Below are positions 25,800-36,773 of a stretch of 64,000 nucleotides of DNA, in pieces. The stretch comes from Sphingorhabdus sp. SMR4y (GTDB taxonomy: Bacteria > Pseudomonadota > Alphaproteobacteria > Sphingomonadales > Sphingomonadaceae), in the NCBI RefSeq assembly GCF_002218195.1, contig NZ_CP022336.1, positions 3,343,001 to 3,407,000 on the forward strand, in the 5' to 3' direction. Positions within the stretch are counted from its first letter, which is position 1; each line of letters opens with the position of its first letter. The position numbers and the translations under genes were made by a program. The notes under the pieces were generated by a model. It had not been told where the DNA came from and ran no database searches. It saw only the letters and a program-made list of their open reading frames with translations.

Positions 25800-26192
25800 C
25801 TATGCCGGACCAAGGCGAAATGCGCAAAGCTTGTTGCCTTCCGGGTCGCGGAAATAGGCCGCGTAAAATGCACCTGGGCCTTCATCGCCGCGGACACCGG
25901 GGGCCCCTTCGTCGCTCCCGCCGAGTGCGAGAGCCCTAGCATGGAAAGCATCAACCTGTCCGCGTTCCTGCATCTGCAAGGCGATCATATTGCCATTACC
26001 GGGCTGAGCCTTCTGTCCGTTGAAGGGCGTGGTCAGGGCAATTGATGGTGTGCTCATATCAACGCCATAGAGGGTGAAGCCGTTCTCCTCGAGCTGCATC
26101 AGGCGCTTCGCGCCGAGTTCCCCGAGCAACGCGTCATAATAGCTGCGCGCCTTGTCGATATCATTCGTGCCGAGCGTTACATATCCGATCAT
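25800..26192 (-). CDS. VOC (glyoxalase/bleomycin-resistance fold) family protein, copy 1
   Basis: A 130-residue single-domain protein with two beta-alpha-beta-beta-beta modules (MIGYVTLGTNDIDKARSYYD and FYAAYFRDPEGNKLCAF). VOC proteins are metal-dependent lyases, isomerases or binding proteins; its reaction is unknown. It is a tandem paralogue of the following gene and starts 11 bases after that gene's stop, so the two are probably co-transcribed. Confidence 0.88.
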   Translation of the reverse strand: MIGYVTLGTNDIDKARSYYDALLGELGAKRLMQLEENGFTLYGVDMSTPSIALTTPFNGQKAQPGNGNMIALQMQERGQVDAFHARALALGGSDEGAPGVRGDEGPGAFYAAYFRDPEGNKLCAFRLGPA

Positions 26193-26203
26193 GATGCTTG
26201 TCC

Positions 26204-26602
26204 TCAGGTTTTGACGGGAATTGCGGCAAAATTATTCTTGCAGACGCAGATCTTGTTATGATCCGGATCACGGAAATAGGCGCCATAGAACATGTCGGGC
26301 GCGCGCCAGCCGGGATCGCCTTCATTGCCCGCGCCCTGCGCCAGTGCGCGGGCATGATAGGCATCAACCTCTTCGGTCGATTCACATTGCAGCGCCACCA
26401 TCGTGCCATTGCCGTGACAGGCTTCGCCTTCATCATAAGGCGACGTGATGCAGAGCAGGGGCTCCCCCGGCGCTGTGCCGTAAAACTGCCCGCCGGAAGG
26501 CGTTTTGAACAGACGCCTGACGGCGGTTCCCTCGAACAGGGCATCGTAAAAGGCGAAGGCCCGCTCTTTGTCGTTGGTGCCGAGCATGGTGTAGGCGATC
26601 AT
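26204..26602 (-). CDS. VOC (glyoxalase/bleomycin-resistance fold) family protein, copy 2
   Basis: A 132-residue paralogue of the adjacent gene: MIAYTMLGTNDKERAFAFYD at the start and YGAYFRDPDHNKICVC at the end align with the equivalent parts of copy 1, as does the (V/A)DA(F/Y)HARALA block. Unlike copy 1 it carries several cysteines (CITSPY, ACHGNG, LQCES, CVCK). Function is unknown. AGGAGA precedes the ATG at 26602. Confidence 0.88.
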   Translation of the reverse strand: MIAYTMLGTNDKERAFAFYDALFEGTAVRRLFKTPSGGQFYGTAPGEPLLCITSPYDEGEACHGNGTMVALQCESTEEVDAYHARALAQGAGNEGDPGWRAPDMFYGAYFRDPDHNKICVCKNNFAAIPVKT

Positions 26603-26732
26603 CTGGTCTCTCCTGGAATATATCTGGGCCGCTGATTCGGTTTTGGAGTGAAGCCTAGCATCAGACCGGTGCGATGCAATTACCCGCGAGCTCCTTGCGG
26701 CGTAATCCGGAGCGGGGCTCGAAGTTCGCAAC

Positions 26733-26765
26733 AAAAAAGGCAGAAGCGATTTGCTCCTGCCTTTC
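26733..26765 (-). terminator. Rho-independent terminator after the EF-hand/DUF3617 gene
   Basis: Read on the minus strand, GGCAGGAGC pairs with GCTTCTGCC (one G-T pair) around AAATC, followed by TTTTTT. It lies 26 bases beyond the stop of the lipoprotein gene. Confidence 0.85.
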
Positions 26766-26790
26766 TTGCATTCGTTGCATGCCGGTTTGC

Positions 26791-27333
26791 TTAACCGGTT
26801 GGACAGCTGCCGATACGCTTGCCGTTGCTTTTGGCCGAAATATTCATCTTCATGCCGTTTCCGCCGCCTTCCATGTTCATGGTCATGTCATAGCTGCTCG
26901 GTCCATATTGGCCGTCCATTTTCATGGTCATTTCGCCGGCACCACCGCCCATATTGCTGCAGGACATTTCGGACGATACGGCACCGCCGCTCATGTCGAA
27001 TTTCTTGACCTCGCAATTGGTTTTTTCCTGAGCAGCAAAGAATTGCGCGCCCGGATTTTTGGCTTCTTCCTCGCTGATGCAGGATTTCGTGGTCGTGACC
27101 TGACCCTTCATGCGGTCCATGACGCCGGCGGGAACACCGTCCGGCAGTCCGTCGATTTTCACATCCACGATCTCCACCGTATTTTCCCACTCGCCGGGTT
27201 CAAGCGTGACCTTGTTCATTTCTTCGGCGACTTCTTCGGCGGTGATCTTTCCGTCACCGTCCCGGTCGGCCCCCTGATCCGAACAGCCGCCGACCAGGCC
27301 GAGTACAGCAACTGAAACCAGTAATTTTCTCAC
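26791..27333 (-). CDS. DUF3617 lipoprotein with an N-terminal EF-hand loop
   Basis: A 180-residue protein. The start is a GTG preceded by GGGGAAA. The lipobox is VGGC near residue 16. Just after it the calcium-loop sequence DRDGDGKITAEE (about 24-35) is a textbook EF-hand loop. The remainder is a DUF3617 domain (PGEWENTVEIVDVKIDGLP, four cysteines spaced through the domain, repeated MTMKMDG / MTMNMEGG strands). DUF3617 is an exported beta-rich family of unknown role. A single EF-hand fused to it suggests calcium-influenced folding or binding, which is inference. Confidence 0.85.
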   Translation of the reverse strand: MRKLLVSVAVLGLVGGCSDQGADRDGDGKITAEEVAEEMNKVTLEPGEWENTVEIVDVKIDGLPDGVPAGVMDRMKGQVTTTKSCISEEEAKNPGAQFFAAQEKTNCEVKKFDMSGGAVSSEMSCSNMGGGAGEMTMKMDGQYGPSSYDMTMNMEGGGNGMKMNISAKSNGKRIGSCPTG

Positions 27334-27471
27334 GAGAATTTCCCCTAACTATTATGCATTGCAAATGATCTTAAGACGATGTGAGGCAGATGTAAATTTT
27401 CTATCGCTCCCTTTGCCCAAAAACTCCAGAACGGGGATGACATTGGACCCTTTTTGTTCCATATCGGATCC

Positions 27472-29649
<2,178 letters not shown>

Positions 29650-29761
29650 GCCAGGGCCTGTTTCGATCAAATGCGGTCGCAGATAGACAAAACACATTCC
29701 CGTCGCTTGTGTGAAAATCAGGATGGGTGCATGCTATCGCCAATATTGGGGGAGAGATATC

Positions 29762-30562
29762 ATGCGAGCTTCGTTATTCCTGACATTGGCGACCTCGGCA
29801 CTGGTCATTGCGGCACCGGTCATTGCGGGGCAGGCGGCGTCCTCGCCGCCGGCGGCAGTCGCTGAAACGACCGCGCCGGACTTCAATGCCGCCCTGGCTG
29901 CTTCGGGACGGGACGAGGCGGACATAGCGCTCGACGAAAGCCGGAAGCCGGCTGAGGTGCTAGCCTTCATGGGCCTGGAAACCGGCGATGCCGTGCTCGA
30001 TATTTTTGCCGGCGGCGGCTATTATAGCGAGATATTGGCCCGTGCGGTCGGCCCCGAGGGGGCCGTAATAGCGGTCAATCCGCCGCAATTTGTCTCCAGC
30101 GAGCAATCGAAGGAAAAATGGGCTGGTGTCACGGCGCGGCAACCCAATGTGACCATGGTGCCTTCGCAATTGCCGGACTATGAACCAGCGGCGGACAGCA
30201 TTGATTTTGCCATGCTGCACCTGATCTACCACGATTTCTACTGGGAAAGCGAACGGTTCAAATTTGAGAAAATGGATCCTGCTGTGGTATTGGCCAATCT
30301 CTATACCGGCATGAAGCCCGGCGGCATCGTGGCGGTGATCGACCACGCGGGATTGCCCGGGGAAACAAGGGCTGTCGTGGAGAAAACGCACAGGATTGAT
30401 CCGGCGACTGTGCAGGCGGATTTCATCAGGGCCGGCTTCGTGCTGGACGGGCAAAGCGACATGTTCGTCAATCCCGAGGATGATCTGGACACAAATGTAT
30501 TCGACCCGGCTGTGCGCGGGAAAACGAGCCGTTTCGTCATGCGTTTTCGCAAGCCCGGCTAG
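29762..30562 (+). CDS. Exported SAM-methyltransferase-like protein
   Basis: A 266-residue protein with an N-terminal signal peptide (SLFLTLATSALVIAAPVIAG) followed by a Rossmann methyltransferase core: VLDIFAGGGYYSEILARAVG (motif I), GAVIAVNPPQFV (post-I) and KPGGIVAVIDHAG (motif III-like). It resembles the COG4798 predicted methyltransferases. Secretion of a SAM-dependent fold is odd because SAM is cytoplasmic; either the signal is a membrane anchor or the protein no longer methylates. GGGGGAGA precedes the ATG at 29762. Confidence 0.82.
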   Translation: MRASLFLTLATSALVIAAPVIAGQAASSPPAAVAETTAPDFNAALAASGRDEADIALDESRKPAEVLAFMGLETGDAVLDIFAGGGYYSEILARAVGPEGAVIAVNPPQFVSSEQSKEKWAGVTARQPNVTMVPSQLPDYEPAADSIDFAMLHLIYHDFYWESERFKFEKMDPAVVLANLYTGMKPGGIVAVIDHAGLPGETRAVVEKTHRIDPATVQADFIRAGFVLDGQSDMFVNPEDDLDTNVFDPAVRGKTSRFVMRFRKPG

Positions 30563-31164
30563 CGTCCGTGACCCGGTTTCCAGCCGAAATTCGGGTCCGA
30601 ATCAGTCTCAAATGTAACTGCATGGAAAATAAGACATTTTTTCGGGACCGCCGAAAACCCGCTTTTGCGCGTCAGTCGACTGCATATAAATTACGCAAAA
30701 ATGTAATATAATTTCAATGGTTTACGAGTTGTTACCATAGTTTACGTGACCGTTCATGTCAGGTTAGCTAGAGGAGCGCCATAGAAATTGCAGAGACAAG
30801 AACTGGCCCGGCAACCGACATCCGAAATATCGGATCTGAACGAGGTCAGCACCAGAAAAGACATGAGTTTCCCTATTCGCCGGTACCCACTGTCCGGCGG
30901 ACTGGAAGAGTTTGACCGGCGGCGCCTTTAATTAGGGTCGCACGCTGTCGGAACAGAGGGGGAGGCAGATCCTTGTTGCGTACTGGATCTGTCTCCCACC
31001 CTTTGGCAGACATATTGACAGATTACAGCTTCGCTTTCGGGTCCGGGGACCTGTCGAAGAACGGCCTTCGGGGGGTCGCAGGCTGTCCTCCTCTCCCCAG
31101 ATCCTGGGGCGCAGGGCTGGCACGCGCGTAGAGTTTGCGTGTCAGTCCTGCATTTCCCGCCTGT
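30563..31164. other. 600-base stretch without a confident gene
   Basis: An A+T-rich part (about 30660-30760: TTACGCAAAAATGTAATATAA and several TTTACG repeats) looks like a promoter or regulatory region. GAGGAG at 30771 is followed by a TTG-initiated 47-codon frame (30788-30931, MQRQELARQPTSEISDLNEV...) that is possible but unsupported because the spacing is 11 bases and a second frame is open too. After 30940 come a 13-bp hairpin (separate entry) and smaller hairpins near 31055 and 31105. It may hold an untranslated RNA. Confidence 0.5.
30960..30997. ncRNA. Strong isolated hairpin, possible structured RNA element
   Basis: GGGAGGCAGATCC (30960-30972) pairs with GGATCTGTCTCCC (30985-30997), 13 pairs including one G-T, around a 12-base loop. 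No T-run follows on either strand, so it is not an ordinary intrinsic terminator. It is 168 bases beyond the stop of the redoxin gene (minus strand) and about 400 bases after the methyltransferase-like gene. RNA processing site, attenuator or small RNA are all possible. Confidence 0.35.
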
Positions 31165-31779
31165 TCAGGACGCATATTTGACCGAGCAGCCATAGGGGCG
31201 TGCCTGGGCAACGCTCACCCGGTCGCCGGAATTGATCTCGTTCAGCGCCGCCAGCACATGATTGCGCGCATCTTTGATGTCGCCAATATTCGCGGTTGGC
31301 TTGTCGTCGATCCCGCCCTGATAGACCAGAATGCCCTTGCCATTGATAATATACATATGCGGGGTGGTCTTGGCGCCATAGGCCTTGCCGACGACGCCCT
31401 TTGGATCGAACAGATAATGGGTCGACCTGATCTTCTGGTCGGCAATCAGCGCCTTCGCCTCGGCACCGGTCATATGACCCTGTTTGCCTTTCGCGCCGCT
31501 GTTGATTGTCAGCCAGACCGCGCCCTGTCGGCGGGCGGCTTTCTGGGTCGCCTGCATATTGCCGCTATTATAATGTTTCGCCACAAAGGGGCAGCCCGGG
31601 TTGTGCCATTCCAGTATCACGGTCTTGCCGCGAAACTGCGATAGCTGAACTGTCTTGCCGCTCACGTCCGTGAGCTTGAAATCCTGAGCGATGGCGCCGT
31701 TTCTCTGGGCTGCCGCCAGCGGACTGGCCAGGGCGATCGCGGCGATGGCTGCTGCCGTGAAAGAGGGAATATATCGCAT
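31165..31779 (-). CDS. Exported redoxin-domain protein (PRX_like1 type)
   Basis: A 204-residue protein with a signal peptide (cleavage probably after SPLAAA). It has a thioredoxin/peroxiredoxin fold: GAIAQDFKLTDVSGKTVQLS, active site NPGCPFVAKHY, cis-proline TTPHMYI. There is a single active-site cysteine (C-P-F-V rather than CXXC), plus one C-terminal cysteine in YGCSVKY. This fits the PRX_like1 group of uncertain function. It lies 39 bases after the dsbD gene on the same strand, so it may receive electrons from DsbD (inference). GGAGAC precedes the ATG. Confidence 0.85.
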   Translation of the reverse strand: MRYIPSFTAAAIAAIALASPLAAAQRNGAIAQDFKLTDVSGKTVQLSQFRGKTVILEWHNPGCPFVAKHYNSGNMQATQKAARRQGAVWLTINSGAKGKQGHMTGAEAKALIADQKIRSTHYLFDPKGVVGKAYGAKTTPHMYIINGKGILVYQGGIDDKPTANIGDIKDARNHVLAALNEINSGDRVSVAQARPYGCSVKYAS

Positions 31780-31818
31780 CGTCGGTCTCCGTTCAGCGCG
31801 GGCATCAATTGGCCGGGC

Positions 31819-33906
31819 TTATACCGGCTTGCCCACCAGTTCTGTCAATGTCGCCACGGTGAGAATTTGCGGGAGTATCACCGGCTCTTTGCCGGGTGCA
31901 TAATAGAGATAAAGCGGTACGCCGGCACGGCCATGCATTTCCAGAAACCTGCTGATGGCCGGGTCGGGGCGTGTCCAGTCGCCCATCAGCACGGCGACGT
32001 CGGCGGCCTTGAACGCTTTGGCGGTTTCGCTGCGCTGGATGGCAGCGGCTTCATTGGCCTTGCAGGTGATGCACCAGTCGGCGGTGAAATAGGCAAATAC
32101 CGGTTGGCCGGAGGCGCGCAATTCCGTCAGGCGCGTTTCGCTGAACGGTTCGCTGGGAAGCGTCGCGCCAGAAGCATGTGCGAGCTTTTGCTCCTTCATT
32201 GCCTGTTCGCCGGGCAGGGCGATGATGCCGCCTGTCATGGCCGCAACCATTGCCACGCTGGCCAGCGCACCGCGCGAAAGCCCCTTCATCTGTCCGCCGC
32301 CGAACCACCAGAGGATCAGTCCGAGCGCGAGCAGGAAAACGAGCGACAGCCCCAGCGCATCCGTGCCGATCTGGCGTCCGAGCAGCCAGATCAGGCCGAT
32401 ACTGGTGAGAAACATCGGGATCGCCATGATCTTGCGAAAGCTGTCCAGCCAGGGGCCGGGCTTGGGCAGCCGGCTGCGGATCGCCGGTACGAAGGCGATG
32501 AGCAGAAAGGGCAGGGCAAGGCCGACGCCCAGGCCGGCAAAAATCACGAGCGCGGCGATTGGCGGCAGAATAATGGTCGCGCCCAGAGCGGCGGCCATGA
32601 ACGGTCCGGTGCAGGGTGTGGCAACAAAGGCGGCCAGTGCGCCGGTCCAGAAGGATCCGGCAGCGCCGTCTTTTTTGGTTAGCTTGTTGCCGAAATTGAT
32701 ATTGGGCAGCTCGAACAGACCAGCCAGATTGAGACCGATAGCGGTCACCAGCGCCAGCAGCACGAAAATGATCCGCGGGTCCTGCAACTGGAACGCCCAG
32801 CCGACCGCAGCACCGCTGGCCCGCAGGCCAAGCAGGATTGCACCAAGCGCGGTAGCGACCAGAACAACACCGGCTGTATAGGCCAGTGCATCGCGCCGGA
32901 CGACCGTTTCCTTGCCGCCGGCCTTGGCCAGACTGATCGCTTTCAGGCTGAGGATCGGGAAGACGCAGGGCATCAGGTTGAGCAGCAGTCCGCCCAATAT
33001 GGCGCCACCCAGCGCCAGAAACAGCAGCGGCGCGCCAGACTCGTTCTCCGCGCCGTCGCCGGACAGGGGAATGCCGGTCATCGCGACATCGCCCTTGTTG
33101 GCACTGATCAGGAATCCGTCATGATCGCCGATTTTCAATATGCCGCTGATTGTCTCGAAGCCATCGCCGCGCGCGCCGGTTTCGAGGATCAGGCGGTCGC
33201 CATCCCGGTTAAATGTCTGCGGCGCGGCATAATCGACGACGCCGTCTTCCAGAATGAAGAAATAGGGCTGATCAATGTCGACGCTGGCGGGCAGCGGAAC
33301 GGACAGACGAAACAGGTCGCCGTCTACAGTGAAGCTGCCTTCGCTCCCCAGGGGGCGGGGAAGAGCTGCGCGGAACCCGTCAAACGCCGCGTTTCGCGAG
33401 ATCGATGCATTCTCGCCGACAACCTGCAGGGTGATCGACAATTCGTCCTGTTCCGGTACGCAAATCTCGTCGGTGCAGGATAGCCATTCGGATTTTACCG
33501 AGATCGGGAGGGGGCCCGGGCGGACTTCATCGGACAGGGTCAGATTGACCAGCACCGCATAGTCGCCCTTGTAGATATAGTTCATGATACCGGCGATCAG
33601 CAGCCTATCGGGTACCTGAAACTGGGCCTTTCCGGCGGTTACGCCCGCGGGCAGGGTCCAGTCAAAGCTCATGCCGATACCAGCGTCGCCGGGATTTTCC
33701 CAATAGCCGTGCCAGGTCGGTTTTGGCTCCATGACGAAGGCGAGCGTGACGCTTTGTCCGGCCTTCACCTGCTGCGATTCAGCCACCAGCGTGGCGGGCA
33801 CATTCAATTCCGCGTTGCCGAGCCGGTTCTGCGCTTCCGCTACCGGCGCAAAGAATAGCGCGGCAAGTGCCACGATTATCGAAAATAGGCGAAAATCAGA
33901 TGTCAT
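31819..33906 (-). CDS. dsbD: Thiol:disulfide interchange protein DsbD / ScsB-like
   Basis: A 695-residue inner-membrane reductant conduit. A signal peptide is followed by a periplasmic DsbD-alpha-like domain (to about 270) with WLSCTDEICVPE. The membrane domain of about eight helices carries the cysteine motifs LMPCVFPILSLKA and ATPCTGPFMAAALG. A C-terminal thioredoxin domain carries FTADWCITCKANEAAA. It passes electrons from cytoplasmic thioredoxin to periplasmic partners. The neighbouring single-cysteine redoxin is a candidate partner. The large N-domain is closer to the ScsB/TrbB-like DsbD branch than to E. coli DsbD. Confidence 0.92.
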   Translation of the reverse strand: MTSDFRLFSIIVALAALFFAPVAEAQNRLGNAELNVPATLVAESQQVKAGQSVTLAFVMEPKPTWHGYWENPGDAGIGMSFDWTLPAGVTAGKAQFQVPDRLLIAGIMNYIYKGDYAVLVNLTLSDEVRPGPLPISVKSEWLSCTDEICVPEQDELSITLQVVGENASISRNAAFDGFRAALPRPLGSEGSFTVDGDLFRLSVPLPASVDIDQPYFFILEDGVVDYAAPQTFNRDGDRLILETGARGDGFETISGILKIGDHDGFLISANKGDVAMTGIPLSGDGAENESGAPLLFLALGGAILGGLLLNLMPCVFPILSLKAISLAKAGGKETVVRRDALAYTAGVVLVATALGAILLGLRASGAAVGWAFQLQDPRIIFVLLALVTAIGLNLAGLFELPNINFGNKLTKKDGAAGSFWTGALAAFVATPCTGPFMAAALGATIILPPIAALVIFAGLGVGLALPFLLIAFVPAIRSRLPKPGPWLDSFRKIMAIPMFLTSIGLIWLLGRQIGTDALGLSLVFLLALGLILWWFGGGQMKGLSRGALASVAMVAAMTGGIIALPGEQAMKEQKLAHASGATLPSEPFSETRLTELRASGQPVFAYFTADWCITCKANEAAAIQRSETAKAFKAADVAVLMGDWTRPDPAISRFLEMHGRAGVPLYLYYAPGKEPVILPQILTVATLTELVGKPV

Positions 33907-33990
33907 AAAAACTCACTATTTCCTGTCTAACCGCATTTAGGCTATCGGAGAGCCGCTTTCCATAGCGACAATCATCAGTGAGGACCATTC

Positions 33991-35664
33991 GTGCGAAAAT
34001 CGACCCTAGTTACAGCTGTCGCTGCGCTTATCACATTTTCCGGAACCGCACATGCGGAAGATCACAAGTCGAGCGAGTCGACCCGGCCGGATCTGGTGGT
34101 CGCCATTTCGGTAGACCAGTTTTCGGCCGATCTGTTCAGCGAATATCGCGGCAGCTTCAGCGGCGGCCTCGACCGGCTGGCCAATGGCGTGGTCTTTCCG
34201 TCCGGCTATCAGTCGCACGCTGCGACCGAGACCTGCCCGGGCCATTCGACGATCATGACCGGTGTTCATTCCGGGCGCGCGGGGATCATCGCCAACAACT
34301 GGATTGATCTGTCGATCGAGCGCGAGGACAAGACTGTCTATTGCGCCGAGGACGAGCGGATCGATGGTACCAGTTTCGGCGATATTACTGCGGCCACGCA
34401 GGGCGATTATGTCGCTTCGGTCTGGCATCTGCTGGTGCCGACGCTTGGCGACCGGCTCAAGAAAGTGTCGCCCGATTCGCGCAATGTCGCGGTCGCAGGC
34501 AAGGACCGGGCCGCGCTGATGATGGGCGGGCATGATGTCGACGCAATTTACTGGTGGAAAGGAAAGGGATTTTCCACGCTTCAGGGCCGCAAGACCATGC
34601 CGGCGATCGCCGCGCTCAACGATAAAATTGCAACAAGAATTGACAAGGCGCGAGCCGCATATGCGGTGCCGGCCCATTGCGCCGCGCGCAACGCCCGGAT
34701 CATGCACGGCGAGAGCAAATCTGTCGGCGACTATGCCTTTCAGCGCCCCGAAGGCGCCGCGAGCATATACCGGGGCTCTCCCGACTTTGACGGTTCGGTG
34801 ATCGAGGCGGCCAATGTCCTGATTGACGAGCTTAATCTGGGGCAGGGAGAGGCTACCGACATATTGTCGATCGGACTGTCGGCAACAGACTATATCGGCC
34901 ACGCTTTTGGCACCGAGGGTCTGGAAATGTGTATCCAGATGAGCGAGCTAGACCGGTCGCTCGGCCAGTTTTTCGATAGGCTCGACGCAACCGGTGTCGA
35001 TTATGTCGTGATGCTGACCGCCGATCATGGTGGACTTGATCTGCCGGAACGGATGAGCCTGCAGGGCGTTCCAGCAGCAGAGCGGATTGATCCCGATCTC
35101 AACGCCGGAACGATTGGAAAGAAGGTTGCGGAAGTATTGGGCCTGCCTGCTGGCAAGCCGGTGCTTCATGCGGACGGGCCTTTTGGGGACTATTATGTCA
35201 GCACCGACCTCTCCGAGGCGCAGCGGGGCCGCGTCAGGGATAGCGCGATCGCGCTGATCGCCGCTCACGCGCAAGTGGAAATGGTTCTGAAACATGACGA
35301 GATCGCCGCGATCGAAGTGCCGCGGAGTGCTCCGGAAGAATGGACACTGCAGCAGCGCGCCCGCGCTTCTTTCCACCCCGACCGGTCAGGCGATTTTGTC
35401 GTCTTGCTCAAAAAGGCGGTGACGCCGATTGCGACTACTGCACGGGGGTATGTCGCCACCCACGGTAGCCCATGGGATTATGACCGCCGCGTCCCGATGC
35501 TGTTCTGGCGCGAGGGAATCCGGCATTTCGAACAGCCGCTATCGGTGATGACGGTCGATATTGCCCCTACGCTCGGCGCGCTCATCGGCGTGGACATTCC
35601 GGCGGAGGAAACCGATGGACAATGTCTCGATATTGACGGCGGACCGCTGAACAGCTGCGAGTGA
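33991..35664 (+). CDS. phoK: PhoK-type alkaline phosphatase, exported
   Basis: A 557-residue periplasmic or secreted phosphatase close in sequence and length to the Sphingomonas sp. BSAR-1 alkaline phosphatase PhoK/SPAP, as I recall it. The shared segments include VAISVDQFSADLFSEYR, GYQSHAATETCPGHSTI with the catalytic threonine, GIIANNW, and VMLTADHGG. Metal ligands (Asp/His of the alkaline phosphatase superfamily) sit in DISIGLSATDY-like, TADHGG and ATHGSPW segments. It is a Zn/Ca-type PafA-like enzyme releasing phosphate from monoesters. The start is a GTG with GAGGA upstream and a signal peptide follows. It is divergent from dsbD. No Pho box was recognised. Confidence 0.93.
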   Translation: MRKSTLVTAVAALITFSGTAHAEDHKSSESTRPDLVVAISVDQFSADLFSEYRGSFSGGLDRLANGVVFPSGYQSHAATETCPGHSTIMTGVHSGRAGIIANNWIDLSIEREDKTVYCAEDERIDGTSFGDITAATQGDYVASVWHLLVPTLGDRLKKVSPDSRNVAVAGKDRAALMMGGHDVDAIYWWKGKGFSTLQGRKTMPAIAALNDKIATRIDKARAAYAVPAHCAARNARIMHGESKSVGDYAFQRPEGAASIYRGSPDFDGSVIEAANVLIDELNLGQGEATDILSIGLSATDYIGHAFGTEGLEMCIQMSELDRSLGQFFDRLDATGVDYVVMLTADHGGLDLPERMSLQGVPAAERIDPDLNAGTIGKKVAEVLGLPAGKPVLHADGPFGDYYVSTDLSEAQRGRVRDSAIALIAAHAQVEMVLKHDEIAAIEVPRSAPEEWTLQQRARASFHPDRSGDFVVLLKKAVTPIATTARGYVATHGSPWDYDRRVPMLFWREGIRHFEQPLSVMTVDIAPTLGALIGVDIPAEETDGQCLDIDGGPLNSCE

Positions 35665-35677
35665 GGCCGCCGGTCTG

Positions 35678-36622
35678 CTAGCGCCGCTGGTAGCGGGTCA
35701 GGCCGCGTCCGAGACTATTGTTGGCAATGCGCAACTGGTCGCCGCTCCAGTCGGCGACAAACCAGGTGTTGCGGTTCACCCCCTTGGCCAGCGACGCGCT
35801 GTTGGAATGGATGTTCAGCCCTTCCGAACTATGGTCGCGGTCTTCCGCAGCAACGGCGATGAAGGCGCTCCAGTTTTCCTTGTTCTGGCCCTGCACGAAG
35901 ACATTGCCGCTGATCACGCCGGTGGCGCCGGCGGGCAGGTCGATCATATAATTGGTGGTGCGGCCCTGCGTGTCATCAAAACTGTTGTTGGTGATCGTCG
36001 CCCGGGGCGCGCGGCTTTTGACATAATGACCACCGCTGCCTTTTTCAAAGCGGCTGTTGGTCACCTTCAGCGATCCGAAATCACCAATATAGATGCTGTG
36101 CGCGCAGGACAGGCCGCGATCGCAGCGACCCAGTCGCTGAAAGGTCGATCGGTCGATGACAATTTCCGCGCTTGGGTCACTGGCGCTCAATATGCCCTGT
36201 TCGGCATTCCGGAACATGGCGTTGTAGACGTAAAGGTCGCCCCGCTCGATCCGGATGCCCGCGCCATTGCCATCGGGCACCCGCTGGTTCTGGAAAATGA
36301 TGCCGTTGATCGTTGCCGCCTTGCCCCGCAGGACGAGACTGGCTTTGCCTTCGCAGACGCCACCATCCAATATGGTCTGGCCGGGGATGGAGGCCTTGTA
36401 GGTGATGCGGCCGGCTGTCTGCACCGCACAATCGCCATAGGCACCGGGTGCAATGACAATGGTAGCATTATTGCCTCCAACGGCAGCCACGGCATCCGCC
36501 AGACGCTGGTAGGTCTGGCCGGTTTCCATGACCTTGAAGGGGGCACCACGCTGGGCCAGTGCTGCGGTGCCGGCGAGCGAAGCCAAAATAACAGTAGCGA
36601 TCAAACGTGTCTTGAACTTCAT
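35678..36622 (-). CDS. Right-handed parallel beta-helix repeat protein, exported
   Basis: A 314-residue protein. A signal peptide (LIATVILASLAGTAALA) is followed by PbH1-type repeats with alternating strands and Asn/Gly turns: GGNNATIVIAPGAYGDC, GRITYKASIPGQTILDGGVC, KAATINGIIFQNQRV, GSLKVTNSRFEKGS, ATITNNSFDD. Such folds bind or cleave polysaccharides, but no lyase catalytic signature is visible. The ATG at 36622 has AGGA eight bases upstream and is preferred over the ATGs at 36631 and 36685. It is convergent with phoK, with 13 bases between stops. Confidence 0.83.
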   Translation of the reverse strand: MKFKTRLIATVILASLAGTAALAQRGAPFKVMETGQTYQRLADAVAAVGGNNATIVIAPGAYGDCAVQTAGRITYKASIPGQTILDGGVCEGKASLVLRGKAATINGIIFQNQRVPDGNGAGIRIERGDLYVYNAMFRNAEQGILSASDPSAEIVIDRSTFQRLGRCDRGLSCAHSIYIGDFGSLKVTNSRFEKGSGGHYVKSRAPRATITNNSFDDTQGRTTNYMIDLPAGATGVISGNVFVQGQNKENWSAFIAVAAEDRDHSSEGLNIHSNSASLAKGVNRNTWFVADWSGDQLRIANNSLGRGLTRYQRR

Positions 36623-36773
36623 CTCGGCCATCCTGAATCGAGGGAATAGGGCAGTTTCAATATCGCTTGCTACGAAATCGAACAATATAAATGCTTATGC
36701 TGTCCCAGATGAATTCAGGCTGAGCGGCAGAGGTTAACGGGGTCTACGGATATTCTGTTCGTTCCGATTGAGG

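Noticed and set aside
27358-27370. ATTGCAAATGAT upstream of the DUF3617 gene as a third Fur box
   Set aside because: It shares the first 12 bases with the site at 7051 but the remaining part (CTTAAGACG) is unrelated and the Fur dyad is absent.
27455-27469. GTTC-N7-GATC before uvrB as a LexA box
   Set aside because: The alphaproteobacterial SOS box is GTTC-N7-GTTC. One mismatch in such a short motif is expected by chance, and the site partly overlaps the start region.
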